Below, one piece after another: positions 46,211-53,325 of a stretch of DNA of 53,325 bases. The stretch is from Microbulbifer agarilyticus S89 (lineage in GTDB: Bacteria > Pseudomonadota > Gammaproteobacteria > Pseudomonadales > Cellvibrionaceae). The position numbers and the translations under genes were made by a program. The DNA is taken from NCBI RefSeq assembly GCF_000220505.1, contig NZ_AFPJ01000016.1, forward strand, positions 1-53,325, in the 5' to 3' direction. How positions within the stretch are numbered: the stretch's first letter is position 1; every line of letters starts with the position of its first letter. The notes beneath the pieces are model-generated. The model saw only the letters and a program-made list of their open reading frames with translations, did no database searches and was not told the DNA's origin.

Positions 46211-47230
46211 TTATTTGGCCAGGCGAAATACGCAAAAACCCTTGGCTTTTTCCAGCAAGGATACGTCGCGAAATAGCCCCTCGGCCTTGCGCGCGAGAGG
46301 GATAAATTCGTTTACCACAAAAAGCGCTGAACCGTCTGTGCGCAGTGCTCTCGCTGCCTCGGCGAGAAAACGATCGGTAAGATCACCTTCCACCTGAAAA
46401 CCCTGATGAAAGGGCGGGTTGCAGACCACCACATCTACACTGCCACTAGCGATTTGTGCGCCCGCATCGCCGGCAATTACTTCACCCTTAATTCCTGACG
46501 CGTCAAAATTACTCTGACATGCCAATAAGGCTGCGGCGTTGTTATCCGTGGCAACAATGTGTGCGTCGGGGTTCAGATGCGCGAGCTGGATACTGAGATA
46601 GCCAAAACCGCAACCCAGGTCCAATGCATTGAATGGAGTTTTGGGCAAGTGCTTGGAAAAGTGCTGGGCGAGCTGGGCGCTGCCCACGTCAACTTTGTTC
46701 CAGCCAAACAAGCCAGGTTTACTGAACAGGCCATTGAGTGGATCCAGCTTGCGCAAAGTGCGGTAATTGGAATCGTCCAGGAGTGCGCCTAGTGTCGCAT
46801 CGCTGTTCAGTTGGTTGTGGCTGGCGTATTCCGTGCCATGCTTCTGCAGGTTTTTCCCTCGGCCAAATCGTTGTGCGGCTTTTTGGGCGTAGGTTTTGAT
46901 TCCGCTGTTCTTGCTGCCGACCAGGATCAGTTCGCCATTCGCGTGTAGGCACGCTGCGGCGGTGTTGATGACATGGTGCACCGCCGCTTTTTCCTTCGAC
47001 ACTGGGTACACGATGCGCGAGAAGTTTCGCTCAACGGCGCCCAAGTCGAAGTCCGAAAAAAGTGCAGTAATCCCAGCCTGCTCTGCCGCTTGGGCGATAT
47101 CCCAGCGATTGCTGAGTAGGGTGCCGCGGAATGGCAGCCCGGCTTTGAGCTGGGCTTTGCTATTTTCGTCGGCGATCCACAGCGTGTCTTGATCGCTGTC
47201 GCTCAGCAGTTGGGCAAGTAGGGTAGACAT
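46211..47230 (-). CDS. rsmC: 16S rRNA m2G1207 methyltransferase RsmC
   Basis: 339 residues from the ATG at 47230 (E. coli RsmC has 343); an ATG at 47275 would overlap rsuA. The N-terminal half is the degenerate methyltransferase-like domain; the C-terminal half has ALDLGCGFGYLSIQLAHL (SAM loop), HIVATDNNAAALLACQSN and the catalytic VVVCNPPFHQGFQ (NPPF). It methylates G1207 of 16S rRNA in the small subunit. It lies 28 nt after rsuA in the folD-rsuA-rsmC run. Confidence 0.93.
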   Translation of the reverse strand: MSTLLAQLLSDSDQDTLWIADENSKAQLKAGLPFRGTLLSNRWDIAQAAEQAGITALFSDFDLGAVERNFSRIVYPVSKEKAAVHHVINTAAACLHANGELILVGSKNSGIKTYAQKAAQRFGRGKNLQKHGTEYASHNQLNSDATLGALLDDSNYRTLRKLDPLNGLFSKPGLFGWNKVDVGSAQLAQHFSKHLPKTPFNALDLGCGFGYLSIQLAHLNPDAHIVATDNNAAALLACQSNFDASGIKGEVIAGDAGAQIASGSVDVVVCNPPFHQGFQVEGDLTDRFLAEAARALRTDGSALFVVNEFIPLARKAEGLFRDVSLLEKAKGFCVFRLAK

Positions 47231-47258
47231 AGCGGAGCTTTGGTCTTCTCTGGCAGGG

Positions 47259-47996
47259 TCAGCCGATGCTGGCAACTTCTTCTGGGGTAAGCGCGCGGTA
47301 TTCCCCCTCGGTCAGCATCTCATCTAACACGATTTCACCAATACTCTCACGATGAAGCTCCAATACGCGATTCCCCAGCGCTGCAAACATACGTTTTACC
47401 TGATGGTAGCGCCCTTCGGTAATGGTGATACGCACTTCATTGCGGTAGAGAATCTCGAGCTTGGCCGGCTTGGTGCGGGTCTTCTCGTTATTTAGCCAGA
47501 TACCCTTGGCAAACTTGTCCACCGCATCGTCGGCAATGGGGTCCGCTAAATGTGCGTAGTACGTTTTTGCGCATTGATGACGTGGCGAGGCGATTCGATG
47601 CGACCACTGGCCATCATCGGTGACTAGTACCAGTCCTGTCGTATCGATATCTAGGCGCCCCGCAACATGCAGTTTTTGCAAATTTGGCTCGTCCAGCAGG
47701 TCCAGCACTATGGGGTGCTCCCCGTCTTTCGTCGCGCAGACGTAGCCCAGTGGTTTATTCAGCATAAAGTAGCGCGGGCCGGCCGCGCCGAGCGGCTCGC
47801 CGTCGAGACAAAGCTCGTCAGCAACATCCACCTTGCTGGCAGGGTCGGTCACTGTCTTTCCGTTGACGGTAATACGCTCCTGACGTGCCGCTCTTTTTAC
47901 TTCAGCCCGCGACAGGTCGGTGACCTGGCTGATTGCTTTATCGAGACGTAGGGTCGCGGAGGTTTTCGGGGTAGATTTAGCCAATCTTCTTCTCAC
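47259..47996 (-). CDS. rsuA: 16S rRNA pseudouridine-516 synthase RsuA
   Basis: 245 residues. S4-like domain ([20 protein letters not shown]) then the synthase domain with [19 protein letters not shown] and [20 protein letters not shown], where Asp of GRLDIDTTG is the catalytic residue, and [18 protein letters not shown]. It makes pseudouridine 516 in 16S rRNA. The GTG start at 47996 overlaps the folD stop by 20 nt; a TTG at 47984 is an alternative. Part of the folD-rsuA-rsmC run. Confidence 0.92.
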   Translation of the reverse strand: MRRRLAKSTPKTSATLRLDKAISQVTDLSRAEVKRAARQERITVNGKTVTDPASKVDVADELCLDGEPLGAAGPRYFMLNKPLGYVCATKDGEHPIVLDLLDEPNLQKLHVAGRLDIDTTGLVLVTDDGQWSHRIASPRHQCAKTYYAHLADPIADDAVDKFAKGIWLNNEKTRTKPAKLEILYRNEVRITITEGRYHQVKRMFAALGNRVLELHRESIGEIVLDEMLTEGEYRALTPEEVASIG

Positions 47997-48822
47997 CAGA
48001 ATCGACAGATTGGTAAATCAGGGTGTTGATGGTCATGGGGCCAACGCCACCGGGTACTGGGGTGTAGGCGGATGCGCGCTCTACCAGCGGGCCGAGCTCA
48101 ATATCGCCCACGCCACCGGGGTGGTAGCCTGCGTCCACAACCACGGCGCCATCTTTGATCCAATCGGCCTTGATAAATTCTGGTCGGCCTACGGCGCCTA
48201 CTACGATGTCAGCGCGGCGGATATGCTCGGGCAGGTCCTGCGTTCTTGAGTGGCAGATGGTCACGGTAGCATTGGCGTTCAGCAGCATGGCGGCCATTGG
48301 TTTGCCCAGGATGGGGCTGCGGCCAACGACCACGGCGTGCTTGCCTTCAAGTTCGATATCGTAGGCCTCCAGCAGGCGCATGATGCCTTTCGGGGTGGCG
48401 CAGCCGTAGGCTTCCTCACCCATCGCCATCCGGCCAAACCCGAGGCAGGTTACGCCGTCGACATCTTTCTCCAGGGCAATGGCGTCAAAGCAGGCGCGTT
48501 CGTCAATTTGTTCCGGCACCGGATGCTGAAGAAGAATACCGTGAACATTGGGGTTGCTGTTGAGCTCTTCGATCTTGGCCAGCAGTTGCTCGGTGGTCGT
48601 AGAGGAGGGGAGCTCTACTTGCAGTGAATCCATGCCGATGCGTCGGCAGGCGTTGCCTTTCATCTTTACATAAGTCGCAGAAGCGGGATCGTCGCCCACC
48701 AGAATGGTGGCGAGGATCGGAGTCTGGCCGCCGCTTTTCTCTTTCATGGCCGCAACGCGGGCAGACAGTTCTTCTTCGGTTTTCTGGGCAAGGGCCTTGC
48801 CGTCCAGAACCAGTGCTGACAT
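47977..48822 (-). CDS. folD: Bifunctional methylene-THF dehydrogenase/cyclohydrolase FolD
   Basis: 281 residues (E. coli 288). [25 protein letters not shown] holds the catalytic Tyr and Lys (Y-x-x-x-K). PCTPKGIM motif here reads [31 protein letters not shown] is the NADP loop, and [19 protein letters not shown] the C-terminal motif. It interconverts 5,10-methylene-, methenyl- and 10-formyl-THF in the cytoplasm. First gene of the run, diverging from the tRNA cluster. Confidence 0.97.
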   Translation of the reverse strand: MSALVLDGKALAQKTEEELSARVAAMKEKSGGQTPILATILVGDDPASATYVKMKGNACRRIGMDSLQVELPSSTTTEQLLAKIEELNSNPNVHGILLQHPVPEQIDERACFDAIALEKDVDGVTCLGFGRMAMGEEAYGCATPKGIMRLLEAYDIELEGKHAVVVGRSPILGKPMAAMLLNANATVTICHSRTQDLPEHIRRADIVVGAVGRPEFIKADWIKDGAVVVDAGYHPGGVGDIELGPLVERASAYTPVPGGVGPMTINTLIYQSVDSGEKKIG

Positions 48823-49011
48823 AGATTTTTCTCAACCTGAACAGAGAGCTCCGCCGGCGCGAAGTGGCGGGCTCGTGGGTGTAGGAATTAGAAGCTTAAT
48901 AAAGGGGCGGCATTTTCGCACAAGCCGCGAATATTTTCCCTATCTGGTCAGCTATTCGGCAACCAGTTTGATGAAAGGCTAAACTACTTTAAAAATAATG
49001 GCTTAGCGGCG

Positions 49012-49040
49012 TTGACACCCTCGGAGGGCGCAAGTAATAT
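49012..49040 (+). promoter_or_regulatory. Strong sigma-70 promoter of the tRNA Pro-Arg-His cluster
   Basis: TTGACA (49012-49017), 17-bp spacer, TAATAT (49035-49040), followed by the GC-rich discriminator GCGCGC typical of stringently controlled stable-RNA genes. Confidence 0.85.
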
Positions 49041-49080
49041 GCGCGCACTCAAACGGGGGGGCAGCTCCTCGGGACAGTAT

Positions 49081-49157
49081 CGGGGCATAGCGCAGTCTGG
49101 TAGCGCGCCTGCTTTGGGAGCAGGATGTCGGGGGTTCGAATCCCTCTGCCCCGACCA
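49081..49157 (+). tRNA. tRNA-Pro (anticodon TGG)
   Basis: 77 nt including encoded CCA. Acceptor stem CGGGGCA pairs with TGCCCCG; the anticodon loop CTTTGGGA centres on TGG; the T-loop GGGTTCGAATCCC is intact. Confidence 0.97.
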
Positions 49158-49174
49158 ATTTTCCGGGTTTCTAT

Positions 49175-49251
49175 GCGCCCGTAGCTCAGCTGGATAGAGC
49201 ATCCGCCTTCTAAGCGGATGGTCGCAGGTTCGAGTCCTGCCGGGCGTGCCA
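49175..49251 (+). tRNA. tRNA-Arg (anticodon TCT)
   Basis: 77 nt including CCA. Acceptor GCGCCCG pairs with CGGGCGT (one G-U). The stem CCGCC...GGCGG-type arm holds the loop with TCT; T-loop GGTTCGAGTCC. Confidence 0.97.
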
Positions 49252-49384
49252 TTCCTACCAATGGCAGCGAACTCGGCAGACTAGCGGTAGACCACAGCGA
49301 GCATTTGGTCGCAGGACTATCCCGGCTCATTTGCGCAGCAGATGGGCGACACAGTGTTGCCACAAGACACTGATATCGCATTAT
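49252..49384 (+). other. 133-nt spacer between tRNA-Arg and tRNA-His
   Basis: No tRNA fold was found. GGCGACAC and GTGTTGCC near 49345-49362 could form a small hairpin. It is transcribed if the cluster is one unit. Confidence 0.4.
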
Positions 49385-49461
49385 GGTGGCCGTAGCTCAG
49401 TTGGTAGAGCACAGGATTGTGGCTCCTGAGGTCGCGGGTTCGATCCCCGTCGGCCACCCCA
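49385..49461 (+). tRNA. tRNA-His (anticodon GTG)
   Basis: 77 nt counting the extra G-1 at 49385, which pairs with C73, the identity element of tRNA-His. Acceptor GTGGCCG pairs with CGGCCAC; the loop in CAGGATTGTGGCTCCTG centres on GTG; CCA is encoded. Confidence 0.97.
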
Positions 49462-49481
49462 TATTTTGACCTTAAGGTCCC

Positions 49482-49508
49482 AAAACCCGGCTTTATGCCG
49501 GGTTTTTT
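49482..49508 (+). terminator. Terminator of the tRNA cluster
   Basis: AAAACCCGGC, loop TTTAT, GCCGGGTTTT, then TT, giving a T-rich 3' side after a GC stem. Confidence 0.9.
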
Positions 49509-49540
49509 GGTTTTGGGATCGGATTGTTCTATCGCCCATC

Positions 49541-49570
49541 TTTACCTAAGTCGGGGTGATCTAGGATAAT
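49541..49570 (+). promoter_or_regulatory. Candidate cysC promoter
   Basis: TTTACC (49541-49546), 18-bp spacer and GATAAT (49565-49570), then a leader of about 60 nt. Confidence 0.45.
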
Positions 49571-49587
49571 GCGCGCCAGTTTTCGCT

Positions 49588-49627
49588 TTCGGCAGAGGGT
49601 TCCGCCGAAGTTAATTTTTAAAAATTA
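49588..49627 (+). promoter_or_regulatory. Structured cysC leader: hairpin plus 16-bp AT palindrome
   Basis: TTCGGC (49588-49593) pairs with GCCGAA (49604-49609). Directly after it lies the perfect palindrome TAATTTTTAAAAATTA (49612-49627), which abuts the ribosome binding site AGGGG ahead of the GTG start. Confidence 0.5.
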
Positions 49628-49637
49628 GGGGAATAAA

Positions 49638-50261
49638 GTGACTGAAGTAGTCGAGCGTAAGGCAACCAACGTGCATTGGCACGACGGCGAAGTAAACCGT
49701 GGCGACCGTGCAGCAATGCTTGGTCATAAAGGTGTGACTCTTTGGTTCACTGGTCTTTCGGGTTCCGGTAAAAGCACTGTCGCGGTAGCGGTTGAAAAGG
49801 CACTGACGGCCCGCGGTGTACTGAGTTACCGTCTCGACGGCGACAACATTCGCCTGGGTATCAATTCCAATCTGGGCTTCTCTGCCGAGGACCGTCAGGA
49901 AAACATTCGCCGCGTTGGTGAGATTTCCAAGTTGTTTGCGGACACAGGTGTTGTGGTGCTCAGCAGCTTCATCAGCCCCTATGCGGAAGATCGCGCATTG
50001 GTGCGTAAAGTGCATGAAGAGGGCGACCTTCCCTTTATGGAAGTGTTTATTGACTGCTCTTTGGAGGCCGCGGAAGAGCGCGACCCGAAAGGCTTGTACA
50101 AGAAAGCTCGCGCCGGTGAAATCCGCGGCTTTACCGGAATCGACGACCCGTACGAAGCGCCGGAAAGCCCCGAGCTGCATCTGCGTACCGACCAGATGAC
50201 CCTGGAAGATGAAGTAGACGCGGTGATCAAGTCGCTGCAGCAGCGTGGCATTATCGTCTAA
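49638..50261 (+). CDS. cysC: Adenylylsulfate (APS) kinase
   Basis: 207 residues from a GTG at 49638 with AGGGGAA upstream. P-loop [19 protein letters not shown] near 37-52, [18 protein letters not shown] near 70, then [20 protein letters not shown], and the lid region [25 protein letters not shown]. It phosphorylates APS to PAPS in the cytoplasm, for sulfate assimilation or sulfotransferases. ATP sulfurylase genes (cysDN) are not beside it, unlike in many bacteria. It lies between a tRNA cluster and the DUF6351 gene and ends in its own hairpin terminator. Confidence 0.95.
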   Translation: MTEVVERKATNVHWHDGEVNRGDRAAMLGHKGVTLWFTGLSGSGKSTVAVAVEKALTARGVLSYRLDGDNIRLGINSNLGFSAEDRQENIRRVGEISKLFADTGVVVLSSFISPYAEDRALVRKVHEEGDLPFMEVFIDCSLEAAEERDPKGLYKKARAGEIRGFTGIDDPYEAPESPELHLRTDQMTLEDEVDAVIKSLQQRGIIV

Positions 50262-50569
50262 GCCATTGATGTCGTGATGCACATTACTGTGACGACGCAG
50301 TCGTAGGGTAGTGTGCTGTTATGTCGTCTGTCCGGGGTATGGCGTTGCCGCCACGCTCCGGAGAGAGAACCTCTATTTCCCCGGCTTTTTGTACATTCCG
50401 TTTAATTCTTAAACGGTTGTTTTTCCCCAGATTTCTTCAAGTAAACTCCCCCGCCAACCGGCCAACGCTTTTCCCCGCGCCACATATACTGTTGCTGTGC
50501 CCGTAATATTTGCGACAGCTGCACCTGTTCATCGGAGCACACAGGAACACATGGCGTAGGGAGGCGCAT
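50262..50569. other. Intergenic region cysC / DUF6351 gene
   Basis: 308 nt. It holds the cysC terminator (50398-50424) and an upstream region for the DUF6351 gene with a -10-like TATACT near 50484, which has no good -35. Confidence 0.4.
50398..50424 (+). terminator. Terminator after cysC
   Basis: CCGTTTAA (50398-50405), loop TTC, TTAAACGG (50409-50416), then TTGTTTTT. Confidence 0.75.
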
Positions 50570-52969
50570 ATGGCTTTGAGCGCAACGAGATTTTTCGCGC
50601 GACTTGGTGTCCGGCGGGTTGTGACGAGTATTGTCGCCGCGTTTTTTCTGTTGCTGGGGTTGGGTGGCTGGTTTGCATACGAGAATTTGCCGCGGCTGCC
50701 TGGTGTGCCGAAGGCACCCGTGGTTGGCGTGCCCGAGGGGGCGCTGGATCATCTCCCCCAATCGGCCTATCTCGGTGAGCATCCGAGAAAAAGCGGGCGC
50801 CCGGCAGAGTACTTTCCCTTTCCCATAGCAATAGGCGAAAGTGGACCGGTAGAAACCCTTTTTTCCGGACCTTCCACCTATCCGTTTTTATGCGGACAAA
50901 ACAAAGTCACTCAACGTCAGCCTCTGGTAGACAACCATGATGGTGAGGGCATCCCAATTTTTGCTCTCGATGAAGAAGGGCAAAAGACCAGTGAAGTCAT
51001 TGGATACAGTCGCGACTGTAGCCATGCAACGTCCGTTTCCTACTTTTATCGCAGCACCCTAGATGGTTTGTTCCACCCGTTGGAGAAAGCCGTCGATGAT
51101 ATCGATAAGGTGACAGTAAATGGGCGCACGACAGACTTCGTTGTGCGCTTGGAGACCGGTACCATAAATCGTTTCCATTACGCCATCGCAGTCTTGCGCG
51201 GAGAAGATGAAACCGCGGAAAAACCCAACGGCAGTAACTGGAACAAGCGCTTAATTTATCAATTTCGTGGTGGTGTAGGTGTTGGACGCCGCCAGGGCAA
51301 TATGAGTCGGAACTCGATTGTCGAGCGCCGTGAGGACCAGTTGGCCCGTGGTTACGCCATCGTTTACTCGACCGCGAACCAGACCAGCAATCATTACAAT
51401 ATCTGGCTCGCCGAAGACACCGCACGGCGTCTTAAAAAGCAATTTACTTCGCTCTACGATGAACCACTGTATACCGTTGGAATTGGCGGCTCGGGTGGAG
51501 CAATTCAGCAGTACCTCATAGCCCAGAACGCACCGGGTGTGTTGGACGCTGCAATCCCCCTTTATTCCTATCCGGATATGGTTAGCCAGACGATTTATGT
51601 CTTCGACTGTGAGCCTCTTGAGTATTACTTCGATGTAATTGCTGCGGACAATTCCCGCTGGAAGGACGTATCTGAACGTCAGCCAATTATCGGTCTCGCC
51701 ACCAAGGCCGACTTTGAGCATCGCTTTAAGATTCTGGAGGATACCGTAGCGCTTTTTGATCCGCGTTATCGAGGTGTTGCGAATGGTACATCCGAATGTG
51801 TACAGGGTTGGCGTGGGCTTGTGCCACTGGTAAACAATCCAAATTTCATCCACTTCAAAGCGAGCTATGCCGATGAGGTCGCTGACAACACGCACTGGAC
51901 GCATTGGGAAGACTTGCGAGACTTCTATGGCGCCGGGCACGATGGGTACGCGAACAGTGCCTGGGATAACCAAGGGGTACAGTACGGCCTCGAGGCACTA
52001 AAAAATGGCAGACTCAGTGTTGATGAATTTCTCCATCTTAACGCGACGATTGGTGGGTGGAAGGCACCCTTGGAGCAGGGGGGAGAGAAGCTTTGGTTTA
52101 TGAACGGTGACCTGTTCCCAGTAGACCTGTCCGTTTGGAGTGAACACAACATGAATTTAGGCAGTCTGGATAACCCGGCGCCTAGAAGTGTTGCCAGTAT
52201 GGATGCAATCGAGGGTATTTATCGCTCAGGACACGTCTTCCTCGGTGATGTCGAAATCCCGATTGTTGATCTGCGCCACTACCTGGAAGGTGAGCTGGAC
52301 ATGCACCACAGCCTGGCTTCTTTTTCGAGTCGTGAGCGTATTCGGCGCGCGCGCGGGCATGCAGATAACCAGTTGATCTGGATGAGTCACAAGAAGTATG
52401 ACCCGGTTGATGAAGCGCTCGATATTATCGATCACTGGATCCAGAAAATTGCAGAGAACCCGGAGCGTGGTGTTGCCGGTAATAAACCTGTGGAGGCGAC
52501 CGATCGCTGTTTTGACAGGGATGGGAATGTTCTGGCCGCTGGTCCAGATGTGTGGGACGGTGACTGGAACTTCAAGTCCGACGGTGCTTGCATGCAGCTC
52601 TATCCGATTTACAGCACGCCGCGCATGATGGCTGGTGCACCGATTACTGGTGACGTATTTAAGTGTGCGCTGCAGCCACTGGAGCGTGCGATCGCGAAAG
52701 AGGTCTACGGAGAAGTGACAGATGAAGTCGTTGAGCGTATTGACGACATGCGACGAATTTTCCCGGATGGGGTGTGCAACTACAATCTCGGTGATATCGC
52801 TCGTCCGAGTGAGCCTCTGTTCCCACAGAAGGGAGATGTGATGATAGCCGGTCAGCCCGTTGAGTCGGATTATCGGTTGGTTCCCGCGCAGATTGCGCAG
52901 GATTCTGAACTTGAAGAGGAAGTTGCCCCGACACCGGTGTCTGTCGAATCGGTGGTACCGGAGGAATAG
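50570..52969 (+). CDS. DUF6351 family membrane-anchored hydrolase-like protein
   Basis: 799 residues from the ATG at 50570, preceded by AGGGAGG; an upstream in-frame start at 50510 is less likely. One N-terminal membrane segment (VVTSIVAAFFLLLGLGGWFAY, about 17-38) anchors it, with the rest in the periplasm. YTVGIGGSGGAIQQYLIAQN near 301-320 is a nucleophile-elbow-like motif (candidate Ser308), and IYQFRGGVGVGRRQGN precedes it, suggesting an alpha/beta-hydrolase fold. The family is, from memory, DUF6351; some members are annotated tannase-like. The substrate is unknown. The C-terminal 25 residues are acidic and disordered. A terminator follows. Confidence 0.72.
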   Translation: MALSATRFFARLGVRRVVTSIVAAFFLLLGLGGWFAYENLPRLPGVPKAPVVGVPEGALDHLPQSAYLGEHPRKSGRPAEYFPFPIAIGESGPVETLFSGPSTYPFLCGQNKVTQRQPLVDNHDGEGIPIFALDEEGQKTSEVIGYSRDCSHATSVSYFYRSTLDGLFHPLEKAVDDIDKVTVNGRTTDFVVRLETGTINRFHYAIAVLRGEDETAEKPNGSNWNKRLIYQFRGGVGVGRRQGNMSRNSIVERREDQLARGYAIVYSTANQTSNHYNIWLAEDTARRLKKQFTSLYDEPLYTVGIGGSGGAIQQYLIAQNAPGVLDAAIPLYSYPDMVSQTIYVFDCEPLEYYFDVIAADNSRWKDVSERQPIIGLATKADFEHRFKILEDTVALFDPRYRGVANGTSECVQGWRGLVPLVNNPNFIHFKASYADEVADNTHWTHWEDLRDFYGAGHDGYANSAWDNQGVQYGLEALKNGRLSVDEFLHLNATIGGWKAPLEQGGEKLWFMNGDLFPVDLSVWSEHNMNLGSLDNPAPRSVASMDAIEGIYRSGHVFLGDVEIPIVDLRHYLEGELDMHHSLASFSSRERIRRARGHADNQLIWMSHKKYDPVDEALDIIDHWIQKIAENPERGVAGNKPVEATDRCFDRDGNVLAAGPDVWDGDWNFKSDGACMQLYPIYSTPRMMAGAPITGDVFKCALQPLERAIAKEVYGEVTDEVVERIDDMRRIFPDGVCNYNLGDIARPSEPLFPQKGDVMIAGQPVESDYRLVPAQIAQDSELEEEVAPTPVSVESVVPEE

Positions 52970-52997
52970 GTTTCGCGTCATTGCTGGCGAATAAATA

Positions 52998-53034
52998 GGC
53001 GCTGAAAATTTTTAAAAATTTTGGCGTCTTTTTT
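52998..53034 (+). terminator. Terminator after the DUF6351 gene
   Basis: GGCGCT (52998-53003) pairs with GGCGTC (53023-53028) beyond an AAAATTTTT/AAAAATTTT stem with one bulged G, followed by TTTTTT. Confidence 0.75.
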
Positions 53035-53035
53035 G

Positions 53036-53063
53036 TTGACTCTGAACTTCAGTCCGGTAAGAT
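53036..53063 (+). promoter_or_regulatory. Promoter of the tRNA Val-Asp cluster
   Basis: TTGACT (53036-53041), 16-bp spacer and TAAGAT (53058-53063), then a GC-rich discriminator (GCGCC). Confidence 0.75.
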
Positions 53064-53128
53064 GCGCCTCGCTCTCGGGGGATAACCCCAGAGCAAAACG
53101 GAAACCTTCGATAAGAAGTTACCGAATT

Positions 53129-53204
53129 GGGTGGTTAGCTCAGTTGGTAGAGCGGCGCCCTTACAAGGCGTAGGTCACAGGTTCGACCCCTGTACCACCC
53201 ACCA
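53129..53204 (+). tRNA. tRNA-Val (anticodon TAC)
   Basis: 76 nt including CCA. GGGTGGT pairs with ACCACCC; the stem CGCCC...GGGCG-type holds the loop TTACAA with TAC; T-loop GGTTCGACCCC. Confidence 0.97.
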
Positions 53205-53230
53205 CTTCTCAAGAAGAAGTGCACTACCGA

Positions 53231-53307
53231 GGACCGGTAGTTCAGTTGGTTAGAATGCCGGCCTGTCACGCCGGAGGTCGCGGGTTCGAGTCCCGTCCGG
53301 TCCGCCA
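53231..53307 (+). tRNA. tRNA-Asp (anticodon GTC)
   Basis: 77 nt including CCA. GGACCGG pairs with CCGGTCC; the arm CCGGCCTGTCACGCCGG centres on GTC; T-loop GGTTCGAGTCC. A poly-A stretch and GGCCCT at the window end look like the start of a terminator. Confidence 0.97.
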
Positions 53308-53325
53308 GATACAAAAAAAGGCCCT

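Noticed and set aside
49081-49461. tRNA cluster as an integration site of a mobile element
   Set aside because: No integrase, direct repeat of a tRNA 3' end or foreign gene block lies beside either tRNA cluster.

Overview
This window is about 53 kb of a compact gammaproteobacterial chromosome of moderately high GC. The gene content suggests a marine, polysaccharide-degrading member of the Cellvibrionales, probably Microbulbifer or a close relative. It includes a secreted modular GH18 chitinase, AcnB, MiaE, GlnS, CysS, PpiB, LpxH and AhpCF, together with many small gammaproteobacterial DUF families. The genus is an inference from gene style and was not tested by a search.

Layout. 1-6.2 kb: DUF1415 (cut by the window edge), YaiL/DUF2058, YceI, the peroxide-scavenging pair ahpC-ahpF with a large palindromic element between them, and an MscS-type channel. 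6.2-11.1 kb: a translationally coupled operon of periplasmic adaptor, RND pump and ExoD-like membrane protein. 11.4-15.7 kb: an exported KatG, a DUF2141-MipA/OmpV fusion and a degenerate GIY-YIG protein with a histone-like tail. 15.9-19.7 kb: a small membrane protein, an AlkB-type di-iron hydroxylase with a DUF393 partner, a Tip30-like SDR, DUF4174 and a duplicated His-rich metal-binding protein. 19.7-26.6 kb: cupin, chitinase, ZIP transporter and AcnB. 27-34 kb: DUF1289, a YegS-like lipid kinase, a helical protein, a Tus-like replication-terminator protein, MiaE, DUF3081, DUF3429, a saccharopine dehydrogenase-like protein, LpxH and PpiB. 34.2-37.6 kb: GlnS, CysS and a DUF3012 lipoprotein. 37.7-44 kb: a three-gene SMC system of the MksFEB/JetABC type without the nuclease subunit MksG/JetD, followed by a small membrane coiled-coil protein. 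44.2-48.8 kb: free-methionine-R-sulfoxide reductase, a spermidine-synthase-like methyltransferase, a helical protein, a 14-bp minisatellite, and the rsmC-rsuA-folD set. 49-53.3 kb: tRNA-Pro/Arg/His, a stand-alone APS kinase, a membrane-anchored DUF6351 protein and tRNA-Val/Asp.

How the genes work together. AhpCF, exported KatG and free-methionine-sulfoxide reductase cover peroxide removal and repair at different sites in the cell. GlnS, CysS, MiaE, RsmC, RsuA and five tRNAs serve translation. The Tus-like protein and the MksFEB-like condensin both act on chromosome organisation or termination. No phage, integrase, transposase or CRISPR array was seen; the region reads as ordinary chromosome with a few accessory modules. 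The items I judge most worth following are the nuclease-less Mks/Jet operon, the Tus homologue with its palindromic promoter, the degenerate GIY-YIG/histone-tail protein, and the large palindrome between ahpC and ahpF.
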